A stretch of DNA of 64,000 bases from Piper betle (lineage: Eukaryota > Streptophyta > Magnoliopsida > Piperales > Piperaceae), in the NCBI GenBank assembly GCA_033002965.1, contig JAURVB010014474.1, positions 1-64,000 of the forward strand, written 5' to 3'. Of this stretch, positions 1 through 12,800 are shown in pieces (position 1 is the stretch's first letter; the number at the start of each line of letters is the position of its first letter). The notes below the pieces were generated by a model that did not search any database, was not told the DNA's origin, and saw only the letters and a list, made by a program, of their open reading frames with translations. Both the position numbers and the translations under genes were made by a program.

Positions 1-1771
1 TCGGGTGGCCAACCATTTGATGGTATCGACAGAAATTATCTTTCTTCTCGTCCTCCGGCTTTGGTGGAACCTTTGGTGTCCATGGAGTAATCTTTCCTTG
101 CTTAACTAAAACATCGAACCACCTTTCAGTATCTCCAACATTGAAAGTGTAGTCCTCTATATTTCTCCATTCGCGCCGTTGTCGAGATGCGGCTTTTTGC
201 CCTTCGTTGTTGTTCCTTGGTTGTTTTTCCCGACCTTGCTCGCCGAGTTCAGTGACAGCATTGGTTGATGCCTTAGCATTTTTCAAGGAAGCAGAAACCC
301 TTCCAAGTTCTTCAAAAATCAACACTCTTTCAAAGAGTTGTTCAAAACTATTGCATTGTGCACTACTTAAAAACCAAGCAGCTGGTCCGGCATTCATTGC
401 ACAAATCTTTACGAGTTCCTTAATATCAGGGGTCTCTTTCATCTGAGACGTTAGGCTTCTAAACCTCTTCACATATGTTGCAAACTGCTCACCCGGTTCT
501 CTCCGACATTGTCGCAAGTGTTCTATCTTTACTGGGATTTCCATTGATTGAAAATGTTCTATGAATTGTTCAACAAACTTATCCCATGAGCTGATTGATC
601 CGGGAGGACGATTATTGAACCATCTTAAAGCATTGCCACTGAGAGATGCAGGAAATTGTTGTAATTTTAGCTTCTCATTCATTGCAATTGTTCCACACTC
701 AATTTCGAAGATTGTAATGTGGTCTCCAGGATTGCCGTCTCCGTCGAACTTTGTGAAGGTTGGGCGTTTGTACTTTTCCGGCAAAATTTCAGTGTACACT
801 TCATCGGCTAAAGGACGAAGACGTTTTATTGCTTCACTTGGTTCTTTTTCCTTATGCGCTATCAATGCGGCAATCAATACGGCTTGTGCATCCATTGCAG
901 CTTTTAACTCATCAATGCGGGCGTCTTGAACTGATGCAAATGGTGCAACTGGTGCTACTGGAACCACTGTAGGGTAGACTTGTGGTGGATGACTGATTGG
1001 TAGCTGAGCTATGGTGGTGGAAACTAATGGTTGAACCATTGACATTAAAGGCGGTGCCGTTGGAACAGGCACTGTGGTCGTAATCGGCGGCGGGAATGCC
1101 ATAGAAACCGAAGATTGGGGGATAGCAGGGTTGTACCATGGGTATGGGTACGGTGGCTGGTAGTGAGGTGGTTGTGAAAACCATGTTGTATGTGGGAGTG
1201 GACTATGCTCAGTCCGACTTAGTTGCATAGCGGGATAATGTTGTGTCCAACTTGGCTCGGACTCGGATGATGAAATTATCAAAGGGGATGCTTGTGACAT
1301 AGGCCCCGAGACATGAGAAAACATGTTATTCACTCGAGGGGTGTTTGACAAATCCACATTGACTGGAGCGGTCACCAAAGGACTCTCCTGTGGCACCGTT
1401 AGAATGCTTGTTATCGGTTGGCTAGCCGGCTGGTCCATCTCTTGTAGACTTCGCCGGATTGCTGGCTGGTCCATCTCTTGTGGACTTCGCCGGATTGCTG
1501 GGTCGGCATCTTCTCTTCTAGATGCACTTCCCATTGCGATGGAGGCTTGCCTATTTAAGGCGAGTGCACCGTCAAGTGCCGATTCAAGTTGTCTAATCCG
1601 TTCTCGAAGTTGTTCGTTCGAGTTCGAATTTTCATTATGCAGGATAGTTGGATCGCCCATGTTTGCGGTGGATTGTACTAATAATTCAGATTGATTTGTT
1701 GCAGGTGCATGAGAAGGTTCTTCTTCACTAGCGCCCTTTTGTCTTGCTAAATTCCTCGTCTCAGGTGCCAT
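1..1771 (-). CDS. gag: Ty3/gypsy-type retrotransposon Gag, N-terminal part (runs off the window)
   Basis: Reading from an ATG at 1771 down to position 1, the minus strand stays open for about 590 codons and leaves the window in frame. The first 270 residues are polar and rich in Pro, Ser and Thr. They include an imperfect duplicated segment at about 1440-1510 (RRSPQEMDQPAI / RRSLQEMDQPAS). A Retrotrans_gag core follows at about 800-400, with the family motif GNALRWFNNRPPGSISSWDK near 645-585 and then a conserved REPGEQFATYVKRF stretch. Near the window edge a Cys/His knuckle begins (FCRYHQMVGHP), as in gag proteins of plant gypsy elements. The ATG lies about 50 bases inside the primer-binding site, the normal arrangement. 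Protease, RT, RNase H and integrase would lie to the left of the window. An uninterrupted frame of this length suggests a fairly young insertion. The lineage within Ty3/gypsy cannot be fixed from gag alone. Confidence 0.88.
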   Translation of the reverse strand, partial: MAPETRNLARQKGASEEEPSHAPATNQSELLVQSTANMGDPTILHNENSNSNEQLRERIRQLESALDGALALNRQASIAMGSASRREDADPAIRRSPQEMDQPAIRRSLQEMDQPASQPITSILTVPQESPLVTAPVNVDLSNTPRVNNMFSHVSGPMSQASPLIISSSESEPSWTQHYPAMQLSRTEHSPLPHTTWFSQPPHYQPPYPYPWYNPAIPQSSVSMAFPPPITTTVPVPTAPPLMSMVQPLVSTTIAQLPISHPPQVYPTVVPVAPVAPFASVQDARIDELKAAMDAQAVLIAALIAHKEKEPSEAIKRLRPLADEVYTEILPEKYKRPTFTKFDGDGNPGDHITIFEIECGTIAMNEKLKLQQFPASLSGNALRWFNNRPPGSISSWDKFVEQFIEHFQSMEIPVKIEHLRQCRREPGEQFATYVKRFRSLTSQMKETPDIKELVKICAMNAGPAAWFLSSAQCNSFEQLFERVLIFEELGRVSASLKNAKASTNAVTELGEQGREKQPRNNNEGQKAASRQRREWRNIEDYTFNVGDTERWFDVLVKQGKITPWTPKVPPKPEDEKKDNFCRYHQMVGHP

Positions 1772-1819
1772 CTTCTGTCGTACACACTATCTCCTCAAAC
1801 TGCACTGCTACCTCTGACG

Positions 1820-1838
1820 GTCCCCAGTGGAGTCGCCA
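1820..1838 (-). other. Retrotransposon primer-binding site
   Basis: On the minus strand this reads TGGCGACTCCACTGGGGAC. It starts with TGG, the complement of a tRNA CCA end, and lies 6 bases inside the LTR terminus at 1845. Many plant gypsy elements have similar TGGCGMC...GGGGA primer sites. I do not name the tRNA because I cannot check it. Confidence 0.75.
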
Positions 1839-1844
1839 AAAATA

Positions 1845-4015
1845 TGTTCGGGCGCGGGATCGTCCGCCCCCTCGAATCGGTTCTTGTGTGTGGTTCGGGT
1901 TTAAAGGTTCGGTGGGACCGAGGCGCCCTTGCCGCGCAAAGAAATAGTGCAATAAAAATATTATCACAAACACAAAATAATACGCTGGAAATTTTTACGT
2001 GGTTCCCCAGAGGATTCAACGTGAATTCCTAAGGGTCACTCCACGGTGAGGTCGATGCTCACAATCCACTATTTTCTTTGAAGATTACAAATTACAATGC
2101 TTAGTGGAATTTTTGCCACTTTAATTCTTTAATTCCATATACACCTTGCAATGCCTCGATGAAGAACTCAACTCAGCTGCCTTGAGAGGGAAAATCTGTC
2201 ACAGAGTATCTAACCAATCGGAGTAAGAGAATAAATCCAGAGCTGAAGTTTAAGTTGATCCCGATTAAATTGGTCCCGGTCTCCAATCTCTAAACGACTT
2301 GTCTGATGGGCGAGTATGGACTAAGTTATGAACAGCACTTATCCACAACAGCAAGGCAAAGTTTCACAACGTTGAGCTCCAGCGTCTATGGCAGTGGCTA
2401 CTTGGCTCTTCGAAAGACAGCCCCTTCTTCACTTCGCGTTTTTTTCCGGCAACTACAGCGACGAAATTTAGTGAAACTCAGTTTGGGTTTATAGATCACT
2501 TCTTCGCCTTCACGTTGAACCTCACGACGGGGCCGGGAACGACCGGAACTGGTCGGAAAAAATTAGCGAACTCCGACCTCCGCTGCTCTGTTTTCCGCTT
2601 TGCCGGCCAGCAACGTCCTCGCTTCTCGATTTTTTCTTGGAGACCTCGGCGGCGAACTCCGGCGGCTCTCGATTTGGGTTTGTAGATAACTTCTCCGTCT
2701 TCACGTTGAACCTCACGACGGGGCCGGGAACGACCGGAACTGGTCGGAAAAAATTAGCGAACTTCGACCTCCGCTGCTCTGTTTTCCGCTTTGCCGGCCA
2801 GCAACGTCCTCGCTTCTCGATTTTTTCTTGGAGTTCTCGGCGGCGAACTCCGGCGGCTCTCGATTTGGGTTTGTAGATAACTTCTCCGTCTTCACGTTGA
2901 ACCTCACGACGGGGCCGGGAACGACCGGAACTGGTCGGAAAAAATTAGCGAACTCCGACCTCCGCTGCTCTGTTTTCCGCTTTTCCTGTCAACAACGAGA
3001 AAGGGGTTAGACAGTGGACTCCTCTAGATGCTTCAAGACAGTATGAAATGCCTTCTTGTAGCTAGCTCTTCACATGCAGTGCAGCAACGACTGGCTGAGC
3101 TAACTAGCGATTTAGAGCAGCACGACGATCGGATGGTCTCTTACGGCCATTTGTTACAGCGATGTAGCAGGGGTGTCAACCTGGGCACTTCTCGGTTGAG
3201 CAGAGGGCAATCTCTGGCGCAACAGCATCACCTAAAGGCGGCAACAATTCTCCTTTCCAAGGAAAGGTTTCTAATGGTGACGGGACGACGACGAACCTCC
3301 AGCAAAAGGTCTTTCACCAAGAAAGAATAGAGCAGTGAGGCAAATCCGTGATGGTGTGTAGCAATGATAGCAGCAGCATTCCGAAACAAAAAGGCATGGG
3401 TGTCTCTCCTGGGCACAGTTATCCCTCCTAGCCAACCTTCCTCCTACGCAGAATGTCACCGACAGCTACTTTGCAATGGCGGGAAACCTCCTAAGCGTGG
3501 CTTCAAGGGGGAAAGGGCGGCTACTTCGACGAGGTTGGGCCAAGGCAACAACTTGACTGCAGCGGCTTCCCTCCTTCATGGCAAACGGGTAAGGGAATCC
3601 ATGGCAGCATGACGAGGGCTCCGAACAACAACCTATTCCGACGAGGGTGAAACTCCAGGACTCTTCAGCGATGGCGACCTTCAGATGGCGACTTTCAGAT
3701 GGTAACGAAAAATTCCCATGAATCAGCAAGAGGCATAGTTGCAGGGGAGCAGGGCAACGGGCAATAATTCTTCCGATTCCAAAGCTATGACGCCAATCTC
3801 AAATTTTCCCCCCTCTCTTCAGCCATGACACCAGGCTTTTATAGGATTGGATAACTCCTGAGAGATTGATTTCCTCCGGCGGTTCTAAAACGTCTACCTC
3901 TTCCTCTGGCAATTCTTTCTCCGGCAGTTGTGGAACCGTGTGACCCATTCAGGAAGTCATCCACGTTAACAAACAAACACCAATCCTAGGAATTATTCAC
4001 ATGACCGGATAAACA
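1845..4015 (-). mobile_element. 5' LTR of the minus-strand gypsy element
   Basis: The boundary next to the primer-binding site is clear: on the + strand it begins TGTTCGGGCGC at 1845. The far boundary is inferred from a matching AACA end at 4012-4015, giving TGTT...AACA termini and about 2.17 kb. Base composition changes there from mixed, GC-rich sequence to AT-rich spacer. The target duplication cannot be verified because the other LTR is outside the window. The LTR carries a tandem repeat at 2479-2983. The short ORFs inside it show no family resemblance and are not taken as genes. Confidence 0.7.
2479..2983. repeat. 191-bp tandem repeat inside the LTR, about 2.6 copies
   Basis: The phrase CACGTTGAACCTCACGACGG starts at 2511, 2702 and 2893, an exact 191-base spacing. 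Copies 1 and 2 run full length and differ at only a few bases. Copy 3 breaks off after about 90 bases near 2983. Before 2511 a diverged start of the unit (GTTTGGGTTTATAGATCACT) is visible. Sub-repeats in LTR promoter regions are common in plant gypsy elements and often change copy number. Confidence 0.9.
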
Positions 4016-5150
4016 TAAATATGTGCAAACATATAACATGATTTATTTTTTGATTAATAAATTCTTTGAGATATTTGAATTTCATGTTTAATCGTTTTTG
4101 TTACATTATACTTTAGCATTTTTATTTTTATATCCTCCGTATTTTTAGGTAATCCCTAAGGCGGGTCGTTATAATAATTATACAAAAATAAGATGAAGCT
4201 TGATTTAATTTGATATTTTGACCCAAACTAGCTAAATTTGAGCATGCCTTATAATCTAATCAAGTATAAGATGATTTTAAAAAAATTGATGTAGTATCAT
4301 AAGAGATTTATATACATACATACATACATACATATATACATATACATATACATATACATACATATATATATATATAATCTCCTATGATGATATCGAACCA
4401 AGTGGTGTGACTTATATATTTAAAAGATTGTATTGAAAGGCATATAATATTGAATTAAAAGACAATATTTAAAGGCATATCATCAAATTGTATTGTATGA
4501 AAAGACAATATTTGAAGGCATATAATCCTCCTTAGGTATAGTGACCGAGGGGTTGTTCCACGGACAAGGAACTAGTTCAGAAAGTTCAAACTGCAATATT
4601 TTATTGATTAATCAAACCATTTACAGTAATATTGTTTATACACTCGTACACTCATACTTTGTACAAAACACTATCCGTAAAAACACTTATAAACACTCAT
4701 ATACATATATTTGGAAGAAATTATATCTTATAGAGATTGGAAGAAAATCAGAGTGGAAAGGAGACGGAAGAATTTAGAGAGAAGTAAACAAGTTTGAAAA
4801 GGAAGAATGAAAGGAACTTAAAGAAAAGACTGGATGAGAAAGCTGGATAAGAAAGAAGCGAGATGAGAAGTGGAAAATTGAAGATCGAAGATAGATGAGA
4901 AAGAAGGAAGTTGGATGGAAAGGAAGGAAGCTGGAGAGTAGTCTAGATTAGAAGAAGGAAGATGGGATGGATGAGAGGCAGAGCTCACTCGGGAATTCTA
5001 GATGAGATGAAGAGAACCCTAAGCCTTCTATTTATAGATGAGGAAGGGTTACCGAAGCAATAGGTTACGAGCAACTGGTAATCTGCTGACATGGCATGGA
5101 TGACATGACACTTATGATGATGTGGCACAAGTGGATGATGTGGCATAAAT
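4016..5150. other. AT-rich spacer with a TACA/TA microsatellite
   Basis: There are no codable genes here. 4311-4377 is a compound (TACA)n/(TA)n microsatellite. About 4440-4530 holds two or three diverged copies of a phrase like AAAGACAATATTTGAAGGCATAT. 4780-4960 is purine-rich (GAAGGAAG runs). 5090-5190 has several ATGTGGC/GATGATGTGG phrases that read like a degenerate short repeat. Confidence 0.6.
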
Positions 5151-5159
5151 TGATTACGT

Positions 5160-6060
5160 GGCTCACAAGGTTACTTGGCTGGGGACGTGGCAGACATGAC
5201 TAATGTGGCCAAAGTAGCATGAGTGGATGTTGACGGTTTAAGGATAGGGCATTCAAAGGTTACATGGGCCTTTTGTCCACAGCATAAATAGCTCACATCA
5301 GGTGATGTCGGCTGCGTTTTAATAAGTTGAGCATATCTACCCAAAATTGGAGATGATGGTGATGCAGTAATAGTTATAAGTAACCTCATTAATATCATTC
5401 TGACTCATATAAAAAGGGGATTCATGTTCATCTTTAACAGTATCTTGTCAAGAGCCATATATATCCATAGTATGGCCAATTCAGATATCATCGTCTTCTG
5501 AAAGTTTTTGATATCTTATTTTAACCTGTAAATATTATAAATAAATGTTACAAGACAATACTGGTGGGAGTACTGCTGACTCTTTTGTTGACATCATGGA
5601 GCATAGTATATTTTTTGTGGTCAAAGCACCTAACTCAATAAATATTGTTGTTTGTGAAACAGAAGATTTTGGTAGAAAATCTAATGAAATAGGGGAATTA
5701 AACCTATCCCAATATCTAATAAATATTTTGTGGACTAATGAAGGGATTAAAGGAGTATTGAAATTGACATGGTAATGGAAACTAAAGTTCCATGACAACA
5801 ACCAAGGAATTTTATAATAGATAAGAAACCGGTAAAAGGGATTACCAATATTTTTATCTATTCGAATAGAAGAGAGTTCATATTTTTTATTTATATATGA
5901 TGGTAGAAAATGAATTTCTGGCCCGAAATAAAAAATTCATTGGGAAAACCATGTAGGGAATTTAAAAAGTTTGATTAAATTTATATGGATAAATCAAGAA
6001 TATTGACCAAAGTTGTTTTGATATAACAACATTTTATTCCAGACGTCTATATAATCCCAA
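5160..6060 (-). pseudogene. Decayed viral-like or retroelement coding remnant
   Basis: The minus strand holds two coding-like stretches interrupted by stops and frameshifts. The upstream one (about 5850-5535) has a basic/aromatic region with an IPWxxxW-type motif followed by a YWDRFN phrase. The downstream one (about 5400-5170) carries a zinc-knuckle-like CCGxxxHxxxxC pattern followed by Pro, in which the first Cys of the usual CxxC appears to be replaced. This order, with the aromatic core before the knuckle, resembles capsid regions of plant pararetroviruses integrated into plant genomes, but a retrotransposon gag origin is equally possible. It is clearly non-functional. The family assignment is inference from short motifs only. 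Confidence 0.33.
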
Positions 6061-6096
6061 TAATTATATTCATAATGAATAACCGGAGGAGGGTCA

Positions 6097-6102
<6 letters not shown>

Positions 6103-6133
<31 letters not shown>
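6103..6133. repeat. (TA)n microsatellite
   Basis: This is an uninterrupted run of about 15 TA units, directly before an AT-rich stretch (6134-6440) in which I see nothing else. Confidence 0.95.
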
Positions 6134-6141
<8 letters not shown>

Positions 6142-6439
6142 ATAAAATAAATTAACATAAATTAAAAATTAATATAAAATCATTTGATATTTCTAAATTT
6201 AATTTGGAAAGTTAATTATAGATGGTGTTAGAGTGAGGCTTTCTCTAACAAATTTGAAGTTTTTATTTTTTGATTACTTGTTATAGTTCTCTACTCATTC
6301 ACACAGATCATTCAGATTTGTAATTTGATGTTCTTTGTTTTATTTCATTTTTCAACTAAAATATTTTTTTTGAAAAAAATATTATTTCTAAAAAGGTATT
6401 TATTTATTATTACTTACCTTAAATTTACCTTTTCATTTA

Positions 6440-6828
6440 GGAGTTGATTTTTGTATAATTAAACAGTGCGTTGAGCGTTGGACCGCTTCCTTGCTTCAAA
6501 CCCCCACTCCTCCCCCTCCCCTCGCCGGCCAATTCCTACGCCGCCGACACCACACCGCCTCCAGACCGCCGCCACACCGCCGCCGTATCGTACTCATCTC
6601 ACAATCGCTTTCCCCTCAGTAAAAATCGTTTCTTGGCGGCGATTATTGGACGAAGCCTTGATCCGGGTAAATGCCGCGGAGTGGCGCCAATCGAATTGGT
6701 GGCGGATCAAGGTTTGGGTTCTCGAATTCATGTGTGGATTGTGTGCTTTGGATTGTCGCGGTCCGGGTCTGTGAGATCTAGGGTTCGAGGCGCCGGTGTA
6801 TGAGGGATTGCTGTTGTTTGCGGCTGTG
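6440..6828 (+). promoter_or_regulatory. Promoter end and 5' leader of the PP2A B'' gene
   Basis: Composition shifts abruptly from AT-rich to GC/CCG-rich near 6470, as is usual for a plant 5' UTR. ORFs starting at 6471 and 6478 overlap each other in different frames and have no family signature. I read them as leader sequence, not genes. The leader contains upstream ATGs (for example near 6729), so it may damp translation. The transcription start is not visible. Confidence 0.5.
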
Positions 6829-9800
6829 ATGGATGTGGAAGTTGTGGGGGATGTGGTTTCCCTTGACCTAGAGCTCTTGCAGCTTCCGGAGGTGTCCCCG
6901 TTGGCGCTCAAGGCGAATCCTTACATTGCCGATGAGCTCTTCTCGCAGTGGCTTTCGCTACCCGATACTGCTCGTTTGGTGAGTTTTGCCATTTTCGCTC
7001 ACTGTTTGATTTTTCTTCGTACTTGGCGAAAATCGAAAGCTCTGGATGCAGACAATTGTGTTGTGAAGGATTTTGTACGTAGCTGCATTATAGAGAAGAG
7101 AATTGATTCATCTTTGGGGGTGGTTTGCTTGTACTGATGGCGAGAAGTGAAAATTGAATGTTGATATGAAAGTATAGGGGGTGGGGGAAAATTCAATGAA
7201 AGTATTTAGTTTGTCTTGTTTTTTTTTATACTCGAGTAAGAGCGGCTATTTGTGAAATTAAGTTGATGTAAGATGGAGTAATGCTGGACATCTTTTTTTA
7301 ATATCTTTTAAGCGAAGCAATAGGGATTATGTTTTGAACTTTTATATCATACACTAGATGATGGATGCAAATTTGCCCTTGGAATTTTGCCATGAAAATT
7401 TTGTGGTAACAATGGCTTGTCTATCATAAATAAAAAAATCCAGATAGATAAGAAAATTCTTGAGTTGGATGGATCAGTTTACGAGCATGCCATTTGGACA
7501 TCTTATACAGGTTAAGAATTTGCTTGATGATGCAAAGTCGGGTGGACCATTAGGTGCTCCCGGGAATTCTGGTAGCACAAATGCTGTTGCAATAAATGCC
7601 CTGCCTTCCATGTTTCCTGGTGGTAGCACCCCTCCTCTTTCACCAAGAAGCAGTTCTGGTTCTCCACGTACATCAAAAAGACAGCCTGGACCTTCTTCTT
7701 TAGGATCCCCCTTAAAGCTAGTTAGTGAGCCTGTTCGAGAAATTATACCACAGGTACCACGAGCTTATTCTGGATTATTGTGTTATTTGTTGATGTTTGG
7801 CTTATTATTTATTTCCGAGTTGTTGCAGTTCTACTTTCAAAATGGTCCTCCCCTCCAACCGATCTGAAGAATCAATGCTTCTCTATAATTGATCAGCTCT
7901 TTTTTAATCACCATGATGGTCTGCAAATTCACGGTGAGAGTTAGTAAAATGTGGCATTTAATTACTCACTGACCATTAGTTCAATTTATTAACACTTGTT
8001 ATCCACTGTCAGAATTTAAAACAATCATGAAGGAAGTGTGCAAGCTACCATCATTTTTCTCCAGCGTTCTTTTCAGAAAGATAGATGTTGGCTGTGTTGG
8101 AGCTGTGACAAGGTTTCTACATTACCTTTCAATGTTACAGATATTCTTGCGTTAACTAAGTTCATCCGTTCATGTGCCTCATCTATTTTTAGTCAGACCT
8201 TCTTATTTAGGTTTAATTATACTAAAACAAATAAATTATTCTCCGTATTTATGTCACATATATTGTAATACACACACTCTCTCTCTCTGTACACATCATC
8301 ACACAGTTCTTACAGGATTATCTGGTAATTGGCTTGTTTCTTTTATAGGGATGTGTTTATTGAATATTGGCTCAACAATAACATGCTAATGATGGATACA
8401 GCGACCCAGATGTTTATATTATTGAAGCAGCCTAATCGCAATTATCTTACTCAGGTGTGTCTTATACTTCTTCAAGAACATAAATAACAACAGCATAGAT
8501 TTATTATTATTATTTTGTCGGTTCAACATTTCCTTGTATGGTTGTATATGGCAATGGTCAAAAATTAAAATGAAGCCATAGCTGGCAGAGTTCAAATTCT
8601 GCTCGCAATATTTTTTTTGATGAAGCTATTCTTGCTTGAGCTTGGAGGCTTGGTCTCTGCTGGAAACTTTTATCCTGGCCTAAGTATCACTTCTTCTCAA
8701 TTTGTTAGATTTCAAACTCATGAAGTACCAAGCTCGTCTTTTCTTGTTAAGCGCCGAGACCCACTGTAGATTATGATTAGTGGAGAACTATCATTATATA
8801 GTTCATTTCCATACAACACTTACATTGAGATTATCAACCATGTGTTTTATTTATTGAATTACGAAGAATATGCCATGCCAAGATAGTCGGATTACATCTC
8901 TTTTGTTAGCTGCCCACTTTGTCTCTTTTGGTTGTATAAACTTTATGCTCATGTTTTTTTAATTTTTTAATTTTGTTTCGTTCCAGGAGGATTTCAAACC
9001 AGTCTTAAGAGAACTATTGGCTACACACCCTGGTTTGGAGTTCTTGCAGAGCACACCAGAGTTTCAGGAGAGATATGGTACGTTTTAAAATATTTGCTTT
9101 CTTACTAACATTGGATGTGTATGAAATTCTTTTGTACCCTGTATTTCATTTTTCTGGTAGTCTTCAGTTATAATTTATATGTGTTCGTTTTTTGCTCCCT
9201 TGTATTATGTGATATCTGTCAAGTTATATATCCTTCAGTCTTTATAGCCCTACCTTAAGCGGGCTGCATTTTTTGCTGTTCTCATTAGCAAAGCAGTGCT
9301 TGCTTGGAATGTTATGCCTGGGTGTTAGGCACTTGCTCATGTAAAGCATATAGCTAGAAGCCTTCAAATGCGAACTCTTTTCTTAGCCTTTGTGGTGGCC
9401 TAGATATACCCTATGGGGCTGTCTGTCAAAGATTTATAGACCGAACATGAAGCAGAACTGCAGTCATAATTATTAAAATGAGATTTGTCATGACCCTTTT
9501 ATACTGTTTTTCCTGGCTATGTAAATAAGAATCTCATCATTCTCAGGATTTTCTGTTAGGAGGCATAGATGCTATAAATTTATTGAAATCTGTTAATTTG
9601 GTCTGTTTAGGAGGCTTGATGGTCACTAGATCTAAATTGTTTTCTTCAAGCCAAAAGTTTCTTTCTTCAATTTTTAAATAAAATGGAAGCATGGTAAGTT
9701 ATTTTTTAGAAATCTTTTTTTCCAACATCAAAGCTTGTTTTGGTTTCGGTACGATCATGTACTAGTAGTATCCGCCATCCAAAGTCTTGGGTCTATTTTT

Positions 9801-12800
9801 TTATAATGAAATTGCAAAGCTGCTTCTGTACTCTAGTAGAGATGTGTGCTACTAGTTTACAACGAAATGGAATCTTGTCCCCTTTTTATGTGATGGAAAG
9901 GATTGCATGGATTTCTAATTTTGTGGCCAGCTTTATTTTGGTCCCCTTTATTTTTCTTAGGTTCCATTGAGATTGGACCTGGTCATATAAGTCTCTTTTT
10001 TGTTACCTCTGTTATTCAAGCAGTTAAAAGACACGAGGGAATGGATCACATGTCTAGATGGACCTTTGGTGCCTATTAAATTCATTGACCATGGTTGTCA
10101 TTATCATCCACACCTTTTCTAGTTACCAAAATTCCAGAAATGTATGGCCCCCTTCTCTAGATGAGGGTTGCCATGCTAGAAATGAAAATGTCATCGACCT
10201 GGCCACTATCATATTCACCTTTACCCATAGTTGTTATGGTCGTCATCACTTGTCACCTATTTCATCGTCTCTAACTTATCCAGGTACCCAGCAAAATATG
10301 ATAATTGTGGAGCCCTTTTTGATGAAAGTCTGTACTTTTTATTTATATTTCTCTTGTCAAGTAATTCACCTATCCGTTTCTTTATCTTGTAGTCTGTTGC
10401 TTCTATGTGATGTTAGACATGCCAATAGTTCCACAAAGTATAAGAAATACCACCGCCAGTGTTGAACTGGTCTTGGGGATCATGACGTTTACATTTGAAT
10501 AAGTTATAGGTTAGGCATTAGGTATGTCTAGCTTAAGAAGAAAGGTGGTGGATTGTCCTGATTGTATATGATGTTTGTAATGTGATATTAATTTTTGTGT
10601 TGCTGATTTTATTATTTCTTACATTGAGCAGCTGAGACTGTTATATACAGAATATTTTATTACATTAATAGATCAGGAAATGGTCATTTAACTCTCCGGG
10701 AACTGAAGCGTGGAAATCTTGTTTCTGCTATGCAACATGCTGATGATGAGGAGGATATCAATAAAGTTTTGAGGTTAGTAATCTTCATTACGATTGTTTC
10801 TTCTTGATCAATGTGTTCTTTAGAGATTGTTCTATGGTTGGGTGAAAAATATACATTGTCTACATATGTTGTAGCTGTGAAACATCTGTATTAGGTGCAA
10901 TTAGGAAAACGTTCAGAAAGATGAAACATTGGTTCATACGTTTGAAATGAAAATGATCTTATTTTGGCACCTTTTTGTGGTTTTTTGCTTTTATCATGAA
11001 TTAAAATGCAGTGCATGCCATATTTACATAGATGTATAATTGTATATTATGACCTAGTCCTTTACAAAGTTATGCTCTTTTTAAAAGTTTTATCAGGAAT
11101 TCTCTTTCAATTAGCAATTTATTGTATTTTCGTAATTAGTTTTAATGCTATTGTGAGGTTGCTCATTCTATGCCTTTCTGGATTTTGCCTATAAAAAATG
11201 GTTACCCTAAACAGTTTAATAAGCCTTTTATGAGTTGAATAAAATTTTACTTCGTTATCTCTTTCTTTTCTCTATGGTTCGTCTTAGTTTTCTTTCCTTA
11301 TGTTTAATCCTTCATTTCTTGATTATTTGCCCGTGTTTCTGTAGCTAATCCTCCATTATATCATTACTGACAGAATCAACTGGATTAACTCTTGGTCTTT
11401 TTTATTCTGTACACAGATATTTCTCATATGAACACTTCTATGTTATATACTGCAAGTTCTGGGAACTTGATATGGATCATGATTTCTTGATTGACAAAGA
11501 GAACCTTATTAGATATGGTAACCATGCTCTTACTTATCGCATTGTGGATAGAATCTTCTCACAGGTTTGTACATATGAGTTTTGTTGCCATGTGTATCTA
11601 TGTTTGACAATAAAATTATTTTAAAATATTCTTATTTTGGGTTTCTGATTTGTACAATATTTGAGTTGTATGTTAGATTCCGAGGAAGTTCACCTGCAAA
11701 GTTGAAGGGAAAATGGGTTATGAGGATTTTGTTTACTTCATGCTATCAGAGGAAGATAAATCATCTGAACCTAGTCTGGAATACTGGTAAATGACATTTA
11801 TTCTTTCTTCCAACATCTATAAGTAAAGACTTTTTGGTTCACAATTTTAATAATAATAACACTTTGTTTTTCCTCTTCCTGATTTTGGCTTTTTGTTTTT
11901 ACTCTACCTGATTTCATCTTGTCTAACATTAGTCATCCCCACTTTTTGGTTCACAATTTAAATAATAATAACACTTTGTTTTTCCTCTTCCTGATTTTGG
12001 CTTTTTTGTTTTTCCTCTACTTGATTTCTTCGTTTTTAGCATTAGTCATCCCCACTTTTTATAGTATCAATTATCGAAATGGCAATGCAAGTGAAGTGAA
12101 AAAGATTATTCTTCCTCTGTTGAACTTACCATATTGGTTGTCATATAATGGGATGGTGTTATTGACAATGATGATTATGTTGCTGATTCTCATTTAGAAA
12201 TTTTTGTTGATAGTTATGATTAAACTTGCTGGTGGCTTTTCACATGCACTTATTACGTTCAATGAATTGCCCCACGTAGTTTGCTTGTCTGCTATATTAC
12301 ATCTGTATTTGCAAAATCCTTGGCCTAAAGTTGCCAATGCTTCTTTTATATATTAGGTTCAAGTGCATAGATTTGGATGGCAATGGGATTCTTACTCCAA
12401 ATGAGATGCAATATTTTTACGAGGAGCAGTTACACCGAATGGAATGTATGGCCCAGGAGCCAGTTCTTTTTGAGGATATTTTATGTCAAATGTTGGACAT
12501 GATTGGCCCAGCTGTGAGTGAAGTGTGATCTTTTCCATCTTAACTTATGCAATTTTCCTGATTGGAATTCAACTTCTGTTTGCAGAATGAAAATTATCTT
12601 ACCTTACGCGACCTTAAAGGATGTAAGCTTTCTGGGAATGTTTTCAATATTCTTTTTAATCTGAATAAATTCATGGCATTTGAAACTCGGGACCCATTTC
12701 TTATCCGTCAGGTTAGTAAATCAGACTGAAAATATATGTTTGTCATGACAGTTGTTACATTTATGATACTGTTTTCAATTTTGTGAACTGGTTAGGAGCG

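Noticed and set aside
6471..6803. ORFs starting at 6471 and 6478
   Set aside because: They overlap the GC-rich leader of the PP2A B'' gene in two frames and do not resemble any family; better explained as 5' UTR.
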